A stretch of DNA of 64,000 nt. Source: Actinomyces slackii. GTDB lineage: Bacteria; Actinomycetota; Actinomycetes; Actinomycetales; Actinomycetaceae. Position 1 is the first letter of the stretch, and every line of letters begins with the position of its first letter. Both the position numbers and the translations under genes were made by a program. The notes beneath the pieces are model-generated. The model was given only the letters and a program-made list of their open reading frames with translations. It was not told where the DNA came from and did no database searches. Shown here in pieces: positions 39,180-48,131 of the stretch. The stretch is taken from contig NZ_LR134363.1 of the NCBI RefSeq assembly GCF_900637295.1, forward strand, positions 1,054,001 to 1,118,000, in the 5' to 3' direction.

Positions 39180-39545
39180 ATGGCTCCCAGACGACGTATC
39201 GATCCCGCCGACGGCGTGGCCGCGCTGCGGCAGTGGGCCTCCAGCGATGAGGTGCCCCGAAGCGTGACCGCCACCGCCGTGCGCTACTGCCTGGAGGAGC
39301 TGTCGGCCTGCGCGCCGGGACACTCCGTGGAGGTGCGGGTGCCGCCCTTCGGGGTGACTCAGGCGGTGGCCGGCACGGTGCACCGCCGCGGCACCCCGCC
39401 CAGCGTCGTCGAGACCGACGCCGAGACCTGGCTGGCCCTGGCCGTGGGGCGCCTGGAGTGGCGGGAGGCGGCAGCGCGCGGGGCCCTGCGCGCCTCGGGG
39501 GAGCGCTGCGACCTGTCGGACTACCTGCCAATTCTCACGGAATGA
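39180..39545 (+). CDS. Sterol carrier family protein
   Basis: A 121-residue cytoplasmic protein of the short actinobacterial sterol-carrier-like family. Conserved elements are the start MAPRRRIDPADGVAAL, TAVRYCLEELSACAPGHSVEVRVPPFG and TPPSVVETDAETWLALAVGRLEW. In mycobacteria a homologue precedes purF and purM; here those genes lie 7 kb downstream, separated by the insertion and the sugar-acid operon. A lipid or hydrophobic ligand is inferred from the fold. Confidence 0.87.
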   Translation: MAPRRRIDPADGVAALRQWASSDEVPRSVTATAVRYCLEELSACAPGHSVEVRVPPFGVTQAVAGTVHRRGTPPSVVETDAETWLALAVGRLEWREAAARGALRASGERCDLSDYLPILTE

Positions 39546-39785
39546 GCTGGATGCCGGGCCTGGCCGTGTACTGGGCGGTGGCGAGGGGCTGATGGTGAGA
39601 TCATTTATGGGGTTGATCTCGAAGGTCTTACTTCTAAGGAGTTGGAGGAGGTTGCGGAATGGGAGGCGAGGGTCCAAATGGACAAGGGATTTAACCAGGA
39701 CCTTAATGATATGAGGGGTGAGATTGATGATGCGTGGACCAACGGGCATGATGCTATGGGATCGACGGCGGCGAGTTTTAAGTAG
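39546..39785 (+). pseudogene. 5'-truncated gene remnant in AT-richer DNA
   Basis: An open frame continues directly after the sterol-carrier stop codon and ends at TAG 39783-39785. From about 39591 the translation reads like a real protein (DGEIIYGVDLEGLTSKELEE, then VAEWEARVQMDKGFNQDLND and a terminal TNGHDAMGSTAASFK). No start codon with a ribosome site precedes the coherent part; ATG 39678 would give only 35 residues. Composition changes abruptly near 39591, which suggests a deletion or insertion junction removed the 5' end. The family is not recognised. Confidence 0.6.
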
Positions 39786-40398
39786 GGCGTGTCGGGTGGT
39801 GCTGCTTCCCGCCCTGGTGGTTGGCGTCTCCCTGGCGGGATGCGCGACGGGAAGTGAGAAGGCCCGTGATGAGGGGGTTCCCGGTGATGTGAAGGTCTGT
39901 GACCTGATGACCGCGGGGGATATGAACAGTGCGTTGGACCGCCGTATCAAATACTTCGCCTTCTCCAAGTACTCCTATGGCGAGAATAAACCTGTTTTAA
40001 CGTGCATGGTTCTTTTCACCGATCACGAGGAGGTAGGTGATGGATTAGACATAGAGTATGAGTATAATGGGCAGACCGGCTATTTTGGTCTTCCAGATAT
40101 CATGGCCGACTATGATTACGTTAAGGCTGAGGTCCCGCATGAGATGGTGTCTGTTGAAGGGGTTGAGGGTGAGGGATTCACTGCCTATTGGAAGGGCAAT
40201 TCGTTCTTCGTGTGGCAGTACCCTTCCGGTCACCTCCTAGCTATGTCGTCATCATGGAGGGATGCTCAAGGCAACTCCGTTGATGGAACGGATAAGATGC
40301 TGGCCCTGGGGCGGTCCATCGCACCGATTGCACCGGATGTTGCGAGCGGTCCTAGGCAGAAGAGGACCGTATACCCCAGTCCTCTCGACTCTCAGTGA
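39727..40398 (+). CDS. Putative lipoprotein
   Basis: A roughly 223-residue exported protein with a basic n-region (WDRRRRVLSRACR), a hydrophobic core and lipobox SLAGC, predicting lipidation at Cys39. The mature part is acidic and Tyr-rich (DVKVCDLMTAGDMNSALDRR; MVLFTDHEEVGDGLDIEYEY; FFVWQYPSGHLLAMSSS) and resembles DUF3558-like small actinobacterial lipoproteins, but I cannot name a family. ATG 39727 is chosen because AGGGG at 39714-39718 lies 8 nt upstream; GTG 39718 and ATG 39748 are alternatives. Codon usage is AT-richer than the neighbours, suggesting acquisition together with the remnant that overlaps its 5' end. Confidence 0.78.
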   Translation: MMRGPTGMMLWDRRRRVLSRACRVVLLPALVVGVSLAGCATGSEKARDEGVPGDVKVCDLMTAGDMNSALDRRIKYFAFSKYSYGENKPVLTCMVLFTDHEEVGDGLDIEYEYNGQTGYFGLPDIMADYDYVKAEVPHEMVSVEGVEGEGFTAYWKGNSFFVWQYPSGHLLAMSSSWRDAQGNSVDGTDKMLALGRSIAPIAPDVASGPRQKRTVYPSPLDSQ

Positions 40399-40488
40399 CT
40401 GGAGTGTGTGGCGCCGGCGGCCTGTCCGGTCCGGGTGATGGCGCGGGCGCCGGCGCCCATGGCTCCTCACTCCCGCCGCCCGGCCCGG

Positions 40489-40494
40489 TAGGTT
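40489..40494 (+). promoter_or_regulatory. -10 box of a leaderless promoter (TAGGTT)
   Basis: TAGGTT ends 6 nt before ATG 40501; no ribosome binding site. Confidence 0.5.
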
Positions 40495-40500
40495 CCTCCC

Positions 40501-42039
40501 ATGAGCCGTACACGACTGAGCGCCTACACCGCCGCGCCCGCCGAGGTTGCCAGCGCCCTGGACGCCCTGCGGGCAGAGCACGGCATCACCGACTTCCCGC
40601 CCGAGGCCCTCGCCGAGGCTCAGGCCGCTGCCGAGGCCTGGGAGGCTGGCGGCCCCCAGCGGCTCCTGGATGACGGGGCGCGCGACGCCCGTGACCTGCC
40701 CCTGGTCACCATCGACCCTCCTGGCTCCAAGGACCTCGACCAGGCCCTCGCCCTGGAGCGCCTCGACCCCGCCGACCAGCACGGGCCCAGCTATCGCGTC
40801 CACTACGCCATCGCCTCCCTGGCCACCTTCATCACCCCCGGCGGCGCCCTGGATGCCGAGCTGCGCCGTCGTGGAGAGACCATCTACGCCCCCGATGCCG
40901 CCACGCCCCTGCACCCCGAGGCGCTCTCCCACGGGGCCGCCTCCCTCCTGGAGGAGGTCGAGCGCCCCGCCTGCCTGTGGACCATCGACCTGGACCCCCG
41001 CGGCGAGATCCTCACCGCCCACGTCGAGCGCGCCCTGGTGCGCTCCCGCGCCCGCCTGACCTACGCCCAGGTCCAGGAGGCCCTCGACGGGGCGAGCCTG
41101 CCCGCCCCCGTGCCCCCGGGGCTGCCCGCCCTCCTGGAGGAGATCGGCCGCCTGCGCCTGGAGCGCGAGGCCGAGCGCGGCGGGACCTCCCTGACCACCC
41201 CGGAGCAGGAGATCGAGAAGACCGAGGACGAGGGCTACCGACTCGTCTACCGCGCCAGCCTGCCCGTCGAGGACTACAACGCCCAGATCTCCCTCATGAC
41301 CGGGATCAGCGCCGCCGCCATCATGGTGCGCCACGGCGTCGGCATCCTGCGCACCCTGCCTCCGGCTAGGGACGAGAATGAGGCCCGCCTGCGCCGCGTC
41401 GCCCGCGCCCTGGGCATCGACTGGCCCGCCAAGCAGCCCTACCCCGAGCTCCTGCGCTCCCTGGACCACCAGGTCCCCGCCCACGCCGCCTTCATGGACC
41501 AGGCCATGAGCCTGTTCCGCGGCTCGGGCTACCTGGCCTTCAACGGCCCGGACGCCCCCGGCCAGGGGCCTGACGGCGAGCAGGAGGCCATCCACGCCGC
41601 CATCGCCTCCCGCTACGCCCATGTCACCGCGCCCCTGCGCCGACTGGTGGACCGCTACGGCGAGGAGGTCTGCATCGCCGCCTGCGCCGGCCGGCCCGTG
41701 CCCGACTGGGTCGCCCAGGCCCTGCCCGAGCTGCCCGAGGTCATGTCCCGCACCGGTCGCCTGGCCAAGGCCATCGGCCGCGGCGCGGTGTCCATCCTGG
41801 AGGCCATGGTCCTGGCCGGCCATGAGGGGCAGGTCTTCGAGGGCGTCATCACCTCCGTGCGCGAGGGCCGCGGAGAGCTCATGCTCACCGAGCCCGCCGT
41901 CGTCACCGAGATCCGCGCCTCGGCCCCCGCGCAGCCCGGCGCCGGCAGCGCGCCACGACTGCCCGTGGGCGAGCGGGTACGGGCCCGCCTGCGCCGCGCC
42001 GACCCCGCCACCGGCCGCACGGACTTCGAGCTCGTCTGA
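40501..42039 (+). CDS. RNB-domain ribonuclease (RNase II/R family)
   Basis: A 512-residue 3'-5' exoribonuclease. The RNB catalytic core begins with TIDPPGSKDLDQAL near residue 72, whose Asp residues bind Mg2+. Then come YRVHYAIASLATFI, ETIYAPDAATPLHPEALSHG and, near the end of the domain, ASRYAHVTAPLRRLVDRY, which is the usual YxHxTSPLRRYxDL motif. It lacks the N-terminal cold-shock domains of full RNase II or R, so it belongs to the short actinobacterial class. A C-terminal S1-like segment may bind RNA. The substrate is unknown. Confidence 0.93.
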   Translation: MSRTRLSAYTAAPAEVASALDALRAEHGITDFPPEALAEAQAAAEAWEAGGPQRLLDDGARDARDLPLVTIDPPGSKDLDQALALERLDPADQHGPSYRVHYAIASLATFITPGGALDAELRRRGETIYAPDAATPLHPEALSHGAASLLEEVERPACLWTIDLDPRGEILTAHVERALVRSRARLTYAQVQEALDGASLPAPVPPGLPALLEEIGRLRLEREAERGGTSLTTPEQEIEKTEDEGYRLVYRASLPVEDYNAQISLMTGISAAAIMVRHGVGILRTLPPARDENEARLRRVARALGIDWPAKQPYPELLRSLDHQVPAHAAFMDQAMSLFRGSGYLAFNGPDAPGQGPDGEQEAIHAAIASRYAHVTAPLRRLVDRYGEEVCIAACAGRPVPDWVAQALPELPEVMSRTGRLAKAIGRGAVSILEAMVLAGHEGQVFEGVITSVREGRGELMLTEPAVVTEIRASAPAQPGAGSAPRLPVGERVRARLRRADPATGRTDFELV

Positions 42040-42175
42040 GCCGGCACGGTCCTGGCCCCCGCGCGTCCTGGCACTGGGTCGACCAATCAGCCGCGGGGCG
42101 GCGCTGGCGCATGCGGGCACGGGCGGCCCGGGTGCATCAGTGACCGCGTGCGGGCCAGGAGGGGTCAGAAAACCC

Positions 42176-42205
42176 TTGCTGATGTGACTCCCGGCACGGT
42201 ACGGT
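42176..42205 (+). promoter_or_regulatory. Promoter of the sugar-acid operon
   Basis: TTGCTG (42176-42181), an 18-bp spacer and TACGGT (42200-42205) lie about 100 bp before the first gene. Confidence 0.6.
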
Positions 42206-42303
42206 GAGGCGCATCTCGGTGCGATGAGGCGGGCGGCGAGGCGGATGGCGCCCAGGCGTCATTCGGGCACCGGCGCCACCACGGTCTCGCGAAGGAGAGA
42301 GCC

Positions 42304-43761
42304 ATGGCCGAGCACCCATCACCAACCACCCTGGACGACCTGCTCCGCGGCATCCCGGCCGGCCCGCCAGTGGCCTCCGCCGATATCCCGAGCCCGGGGC
42401 GCACCTTCATCGTGCTCGATGACGACCCCACCGGCACCCAGTCCGTCGCCGACCTGCCGGTCATCACCGGCTGGAGCGTCGAGGACCTGGTCTGGGCCCT
42501 GGGCAGGGGAGCCCCCGCCGTCTACGTCATGACCAACTCCCGCTCCCTGGACGCGGACGACGCCGCCCGTGTCAACACCGAGGTCGTCACCCACGCCCTG
42601 GAGGCCGCCGAGCGCACCGGCACGGCCATCGCCTTCGTCTCCCGCTCCGACTCCACTCTGCGCGGCCACTACCCCCTGGAGCCCGACACCATCGCCGACC
42701 TCATGGAGAGGGCCGGCACCCCGGTGGACGGCATCATCCTGTCCCCGGCCTTCCCCGACGCCGGGCGCATCACCGTGGGCGGCATCCACTACGCCGGCTC
42801 CCCGACGGCGGGCTACGTGCCCGTCGGGGAGACCGAGTTCGCCGGCGACAAGACCTTCGGCTACCGAGCCTCCCAGCTGGCCGCCTGGGTCGAGGAGAAG
42901 ACCGGGGGCGCCGTGCCCGCCGGCCGGGTCCTGACCATCGACCTGACGCTCCTGCGCACTGACGAGGACGCTGTCGTCGACATCCTGGGCTCGGCCGCCA
43001 GCCGCACGCCCATCGCCGTGGACTGCGTCGAGGAGAACGACCTGCGGCTCCTGGCCCGCGCGCTCCAGCGCGCCGAGGACGCCGGATCCACCTTCGTCTA
43101 CCGGGTCGGCCCGCCCTTCGTGCGCGCTCGCATCGGCCAGGAGCCCCACCAGCCACTGAGCCCCGACCAGGCCCAGCCGGCCAGCACCGCCCCGGAATCG
43201 GATGCCCGTGGCGGCCTCATCGTCGTCGGCTCCCACGTGGGCCTGACCGGACGGCAGGTCGACGCCCTGCGCGCCGCCACCTCCACCCCCGAGATCGTCC
43301 TGGACGTGCCCACCGTCCTGGACGACGCGCGCGGCCCAGCCCATCTCGCCGAGATCGCCGACACCGCCATCGAGGCCCTTCGCACCGGCAGCGTCGTCGT
43401 GCGCCGCGGTGGGGCCTTCGTGGCCGGGCGCGACGCCGAGGAGTCCTTGGAGTTCGCTCGTCGCGTCTCACAGGCCGTCGTCGAGGTCGTCCAACGCATC
43501 GTGGCGGCGCGCTGCCCGCGCTTCATCATCGCCAAGGGCGGCATCACCTCCTCCGACGTGGCCAGCAGGGGCCTGGGCATGAGCCGGGCCATCGTGCGCG
43601 GCCCCATGCTGCCCGGCATCGTCTCCCTGTGGGAGCCCCAGGACGGCCCCGCCGCGGGGGTGCCCTACATCGTCTTCGCCGGCAACGTCGGCGACGACGA
43701 CTCCCTGGCCGCCGTCGTCGCCACGCTGGACGCCGGGACCGGATCGCACTGGGCCGGCTGA
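42304..43761 (+). CDS. Four-carbon acid sugar kinase (DUF1537/OtnK-like)
   Basis: A 485-residue kinase of the DUF1537 family, whose members phosphorylate threonate, erythronate or 3-oxo-tetronate. The N-terminal domain carries FIVLDDDPTGTQSVADLPVITG and SRSDSTLRGHYPLEPD; the C-terminal nucleotide-binding part has FIIAKGGITSSDVASRGLGM and YIVFAGNVGDDDSL. The length is normal. AAGGAGAGA precedes the ATG. First gene of an operon with a dehydrogenase and a GntP permease, so the substrate is probably the oxidised product of the dehydrogenase. Confidence 0.92.
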   Translation: MAEHPSPTTLDDLLRGIPAGPPVASADIPSPGRTFIVLDDDPTGTQSVADLPVITGWSVEDLVWALGRGAPAVYVMTNSRSLDADDAARVNTEVVTHALEAAERTGTAIAFVSRSDSTLRGHYPLEPDTIADLMERAGTPVDGIILSPAFPDAGRITVGGIHYAGSPTAGYVPVGETEFAGDKTFGYRASQLAAWVEEKTGGAVPAGRVLTIDLTLLRTDEDAVVDILGSAASRTPIAVDCVEENDLRLLARALQRAEDAGSTFVYRVGPPFVRARIGQEPHQPLSPDQAQPASTAPESDARGGLIVVGSHVGLTGRQVDALRAATSTPEIVLDVPTVLDDARGPAHLAEIADTAIEALRTGSVVVRRGGAFVAGRDAEESLEFARRVSQAVVEVVQRIVAARCPRFIIAKGGITSSDVASRGLGMSRAIVRGPMLPGIVSLWEPQDGPAAGVPYIVFAGNVGDDDSLAAVVATLDAGTGSHWAG

Positions 43762-43831
43762 TCGGCCACCGGCCCGGCCGCCGGCCGGGTACCGGGCTCG
43801 CACCACCCCACTCTCATCCAAGGAGGTCGAC

Positions 43832-44803
43832 ATGACCAGCACCGTCGCCGTCCTGGGCCTGGGCGCCATGGGCCTGCCCATGGCCTCCCACTTGGCCCGC
43901 ACCTTCACCACCACCGGATTCGACATCGCCGCCCAGCGCCTGGACCTGGCCTGCCAGGCGGGCATCGCCCCTGCCGCAAGCGCCGCCGAGGCGGCCGCCG
44001 GCGCCGACGCCGTCCTGGTCGCCGTGCGCAACCAGGCCCAGCTCGAGGAGCTCCTCTTCGGCCAGGACGGCATCGCCGCCGCCATGAGGCCCGGGGCGCA
44101 GGTCCTGCTCACCTCCACCGTCGGCGGCCAGGGAGTCTCCGCCGTGGCCGAGCGCCTGGCGGCAGCCGGCCTGGGCCTGGTCGACGCCCCGGTCTCCGGT
44201 GGGCCGGTGCGCGCGGGCACCGGCGACCTGCTCGTCGTCGTCGGTGCCGAGGACGCCTCCTGGGAGGCCGCGCACGACGTCCTGGACGCCTTGGCCTCCA
44301 CCCTGGTCCGAGTGGGTGATGCCCCCGGCTACGGGCAGGCCATGAAAACCGTCAACCAGCTCCTGTGCGGAGTGCATATCGCCGCCGCCGGGGAGGCCCT
44401 GGCCCTGGCCGACGCGCTGGGCCTGGACACCGCCGCCGCCCTGGAGGCGCTCATGGCCGGCGCCGCCTCCTCCTTCATGCTGGGCGATCGCGGCCCGCGC
44501 ATGCTCCAGGCCTACGACGAGGCCGGCGCCGAGGTCCGCTCCCGCCTGGACATCTTCGTCAAGGACATGGGCATCGTCACCGCCGCCGCCAAGAGCGCGG
44601 GCCTGTCGACGCCGGTGGCCGCCGCCGCCGAGCAGCTCTACCTCCAGGGCGCGCGTCGAGGCCTGGCGGCCCAGGACGACTCCAGCATCATCACCGTTCT
44701 GGCACCGAGCCCAAGCGCGCCGGCCACGGCCGAGGCGGGCCCAGGTGAGGCGGGCCCGGGCGAGGCGGGCGCCGCCAGTCGAGCCGGGCAGGCGCCGTCA
44801 TGA
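43832..44803 (+). CDS. NAD(P)-dependent oxidoreductase, 3-hydroxyisobutyrate dehydrogenase family
   Basis: A 323-residue beta-hydroxyacid dehydrogenase similar to L-threonate dehydrogenase (LtnD). The Rossmann motif GLGAMGLPMA is near residue 9, the substrate motif DAPVSGGPVRAGTGDL near 125 and the catalytic Lys in GQAMKTVNQLL near 175. The C-terminal 25 residues are a low-complexity Ala/Gly/Pro tail absent from most relatives. AAGGAGGT is an excellent Shine-Dalgarno. Its stop overlaps the GntP start by 4 bp. In tetronate pathways it oxidises C2 before the kinase acts. Confidence 0.92.
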   Translation: MTSTVAVLGLGAMGLPMASHLARTFTTTGFDIAAQRLDLACQAGIAPAASAAEAAAGADAVLVAVRNQAQLEELLFGQDGIAAAMRPGAQVLLTSTVGGQGVSAVAERLAAAGLGLVDAPVSGGPVRAGTGDLLVVVGAEDASWEAAHDVLDALASTLVRVGDAPGYGQAMKTVNQLLCGVHIAAAGEALALADALGLDTAAALEALMAGAASSFMLGDRGPRMLQAYDEAGAEVRSRLDIFVKDMGIVTAAAKSAGLSTPVAAAAEQLYLQGARRGLAAQDDSSIITVLAPSPSAPATAEAGPGEAGPGEAGAASRAGQAPS

Positions 44804-46263
44804 GCGCCGTCGCGCTGAGCCCAGGCCTCCTGGCCTCCCCGACGCTCGCCTCCGCCCTCCCCCTGGCCGGGGATGAGCCTCCCGAGCCGGTCCTATCCGC
44901 CCCCGTCCTGCTGCTCCTGGCCGCCGGGGCCATTGCCGTCCTGCTCGTCCTGGTCATCAAGGTCAGGATGAGCGCCTTCATCGCCATGCTCCTGGTCTCC
45001 ATGGGCCTGGCGCTCGTGGCCGGCATCCCTGTGGGCGACATCGTGACCACTATGACCGACGGCATGGGCAAGACCCTGGGAACCGTGGCGATGATCGTGG
45101 GCCTGGGGGCGATCCTGGGGCGCATCGTCGAGGCCGCCGGAGGCGCGGAGATCCTCGCCGATCGCTTCACCCGAGTGCTGGGGCGACACCGCGTCATCGC
45201 CGCCGTCACCGCCGCCTCCTTCATCCTGGGCATCCCGATCTTCTTCGACGTCGGCTTCATCATCCTGGCGCCGATCGTCTTCGGCTTCGCCCACATCGCC
45301 AGGATCAACTCGCTGAAGATCGGCCTGCCGGTCGCCGCGACCCTCATGGCCCTGCACGTCGTCGTCCCGCCCCATCCCGGGCCGGTCGCCTCCGCCGCGA
45401 CCCTGGGCGCCGACGTCGGGCTGCTGACCATGGTCTCCCTGCCCGTGTGCGCGGTGGTGGCGGTGGCCTCCTACTTCGCGTCGAAGCTGTTCAATGTGGA
45501 TGGCATCGTCCTGGAGGGCAGCCCGCTGGGCTCCGCGCAGGACAGCGCCGAGGCCACCTATGAGCCGGGCGGCGCCGTCGCCCGTCCCCACGCCACCGGG
45601 CCGGGCACCGTCATCTTCCTCATCGTCGCACCCATCGCCCAGATGATGCTGGGGACCGTGGGGCAGATGATGGTTGAGGAGGGGAGCACCGCTCACGGGA
45701 TCCTGGGCTTCGTCGGCTCCTCGACGACGGCGCTGCTGACCGCCGTCATCCTGGCCTACCTCATCATCGGGGCCCAGCAGGGCTGGGGCCTGGCCAGGCG
45801 CGGCGAGATCATCGACTCGGCCCTGCCGGATGTGGCCACCATCGTGTTCGTCACCGGTGCCGGCGGCGTCTTCGCCTCCGTGCTCGTGGCCAGCGGGATC
45901 GGCAAGGCGCTGTCCGGGGTGCTGGTGGAGGCCAATATGCCGATCCTGGTCACCGCCTTCGTCATCTCCCAGGCACTGCGGGCCTCGCAGGGATCGGCCA
46001 CGGTGGCGATCCTCACCACCGGCGGCCTGCTGACCGACGCCGTGGCCAACGGCGGGTACACGGCCTTCCAGGTGGTGCTCATCCAGATGGCGATCGGCTT
46101 CGGGGCGCTGGGGCTGTCGCATGTCTCTGACTCCGGGTTCTGGATCGTCACGAAGTACATGGGGCTCAGCGTCAAGGACGGGCTCAAGACCTGGACAGCC
46201 CTGTCCACGATCGCGGGCCTCGTCGGGTTCGCCCTGACCGCCATGCTGTGGATGCTGGCCTGA
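44800..46263 (+). CDS. GntP family (gluconate/sugar-acid) permease
   Basis: A 487-residue proton symporter of the GntP family with about 12-14 TM segments. Diagnostic sequence includes GDIVTTMTDGMGKTLGTVAMIVGLGAILG, SFILGIPIFFDVGFIILAPI, ALHVVVPPHPGPVASAA and the C-terminal SHVSDSGFWIVTKYMGLSVKD. It is ATGA-coupled to the dehydrogenase, so it probably imports the same sugar acid. Gluconate itself is less likely given the neighbours. Confidence 0.93.
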   Translation: MSAVALSPGLLASPTLASALPLAGDEPPEPVLSAPVLLLLAAGAIAVLLVLVIKVRMSAFIAMLLVSMGLALVAGIPVGDIVTTMTDGMGKTLGTVAMIVGLGAILGRIVEAAGGAEILADRFTRVLGRHRVIAAVTAASFILGIPIFFDVGFIILAPIVFGFAHIARINSLKIGLPVAATLMALHVVVPPHPGPVASAATLGADVGLLTMVSLPVCAVVAVASYFASKLFNVDGIVLEGSPLGSAQDSAEATYEPGGAVARPHATGPGTVIFLIVAPIAQMMLGTVGQMMVEEGSTAHGILGFVGSSTTALLTAVILAYLIIGAQQGWGLARRGEIIDSALPDVATIVFVTGAGGVFASVLVASGIGKALSGVLVEANMPILVTAFVISQALRASQGSATVAILTTGGLLTDAVANGGYTAFQVVLIQMAIGFGALGLSHVSDSGFWIVTKYMGLSVKDGLKTWTALSTIAGLVGFALTAMLWMLA

Positions 46264-46331
46264 GGGCCCGCTGCGGCCCGGCCCAGCGGGTCGCGGGAGC
46301 GCCGGGCCGCGTGACGTGGAAGACTGTGCGG

Positions 46332-48044
46332 GTGAGCACTGGTGAGAACCACGGGCTGACCGGCCCCCTCCACGCGCCCGCCCCGGCTGACCGCCTCGAC
46401 GAGCTCGAGCCCGCCCCCCGCGAGGAGTGCGGCGTCTTCGGGGTGTGGGCACCGGGGGAGGAGGTCTCCCGCCTGACCTACTTCGGCCTCTACGCGCTCC
46501 AGCACCGCGGCCAGGAGGCCGCCGGCATCGCCACCTCCAACGGCGAGCAGATCCTGGTCTACAAGGACCTGGGCCTGGTCTCCCAGGTCTTCGACGACGG
46601 CGCCCTGTCCTCCCTGGCCGGCCACATGGCCGTGGGGCACGTGCGCTACGCCACCACCGGGGCCACCACCTGGGAGAACTCCCAGCCCATGCTCGGCCCC
46701 GCCTCCGGCTCCACCCTGGCCCTGGCCCACAACGGCAACCTCACCAACACCCGCGAGCTCATCGAGGCCGTGCGCGCCACCACCGGAGAGGACCTCACCG
46801 GCGAGCTGGGCCGCGGGTCCTCCACCGACACCGCCGTCATCGCCGCCCTCATGAACCTCATCTGCGAGCGCGGCGCCCTGACGGACTGGGACGCCGCCGG
46901 TGACCTGCGGGCCAGCGGCATCGCCGACGAGGTCGAGCTCGCCGAGGCCTACGGCGCCCCCGCGCCCCTGAGCGTCCACCAGGCGGCCCGCCGAGTCCTG
47001 CCCATGCTGCGCGGCGCCTTCTCCCTGGTGTTCATGGATGAGCGCACCCTCTACGCCGCCCGCGACCCCCATGGCGTGCGGCCCCTGGTGCTGGGGCGCC
47101 TGGCCAACGGCTGGGCGGTCGCCTCGGAGACGGCGGCCCTGGACATCGTGGGGGCGGCCTTCGTCCGCGAGATCGAGCCCGGCGAGCTCATCGAGATCGA
47201 CGACGACGGCGTGCGCTCAACCCGCTTCGCCACCGTGCGGCGGGCGGGCTGCGTCTTCGAGTACGTCTACCTGGCCCGCCCCGACACCCGCATCTCGGGG
47301 CGCTCGGTCATCGCCTCGCGCAACGAGATGGGCGCCGCCCTGGCCCGGGAGCACCCCGTGGAGGCGGATATGGTCATCGCCACGCCCGAGTCGGGCACCC
47401 CCGCCGCCATCGGCTACGCCCAGGCCTCGGGCATCCCCTACGGGCAGGGCCTGGTCAAGAACGCCTACGTGGGGCGCACCTTCATCCAGCCCACCCAGAC
47501 CCTGCGCCAGCTGGGAATCCGCCTCAAGCTCAACCCCCTGCGCGAGGTCATCGAGTCCAAGCGCCTGGTGGTGGTCGATGACTCCATCGTGCGCGGCAAC
47601 ACCCAGCGAGCCCTGGTGCGGATGCTGCGAGAGGCCGGGGCCGCCGAGGTCCATGTGCGCATCTCCTCCCCGCCGGTGCTGTGGCCCTGCTTCTACGGCA
47701 TCGACTTCGCCACCCGCGCCGAGCTCATCGCCACCGGCATGAGCGTGGAGGAGATCTGCCGCTCCATCGGAGCCGACTCCCTGGGATTCCTGTCCGTTCA
47801 GGGCATGGTGGAGGCCACCGCCCAGCGCGCCCAGGACCTGTGCATGGCCTGCTTCACCGGCGACTACCCGATCCAGCCGCCCTCCCAGGGCGCCGTCGTC
47901 GTCGCCGGCCCGGTGCGCCGCGTGCCCTCGGCCTACCGGCGCCGCGGGACCCCCGCGCCTGCCGGCGCCGTCGACCCCGACTCCATCACCCTGCCCGACC
48001 TGAGGGCCGGCAGCCCTCTGGGAACAGCGGGCCCCACCACCTAG
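46332..48044 (+). CDS. purF: Amidophosphoribosyltransferase
   Basis: A 570-residue enzyme for the first committed step of purine synthesis, making phosphoribosylamine from PRPP and glutamine. The catalytic Cys is Cys33 (EECGVFG), released after propeptide removal as in Bacillus. The glutaminase part has LQHRGQEAAG and VGHVRYATTG. The PRPP loop VVVVDDSIVRGNT is near 415. Cysteines in GCVFEYVY, PCFYGID and LCMACFTGDYP match the 4Fe-4S ligands of the B. subtilis type. GTG 46332 is chosen from length and the absence of a family match upstream. Confidence 0.96.
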   Translation: MSTGENHGLTGPLHAPAPADRLDELEPAPREECGVFGVWAPGEEVSRLTYFGLYALQHRGQEAAGIATSNGEQILVYKDLGLVSQVFDDGALSSLAGHMAVGHVRYATTGATTWENSQPMLGPASGSTLALAHNGNLTNTRELIEAVRATTGEDLTGELGRGSSTDTAVIAALMNLICERGALTDWDAAGDLRASGIADEVELAEAYGAPAPLSVHQAARRVLPMLRGAFSLVFMDERTLYAARDPHGVRPLVLGRLANGWAVASETAALDIVGAAFVREIEPGELIEIDDDGVRSTRFATVRRAGCVFEYVYLARPDTRISGRSVIASRNEMGAALAREHPVEADMVIATPESGTPAAIGYAQASGIPYGQGLVKNAYVGRTFIQPTQTLRQLGIRLKLNPLREVIESKRLVVVDDSIVRGNTQRALVRMLREAGAAEVHVRISSPPVLWPCFYGIDFATRAELIATGMSVEEICRSIGADSLGFLSVQGMVEATAQRAQDLCMACFTGDYPIQPPSQGAVVVAGPVRRVPSAYRRRGTPAPAGAVDPDSITLPDLRAGSPLGTAGPTT

Positions 48045-48131
48045 GCGCCGGCCCGCCCCTGCCCGCCCCGGGGCGGCCCCGGTCCGCCCCCGCCCCGACC
48101 ATCAGACCGATCGATTCTCAAGGAGCCCCCG

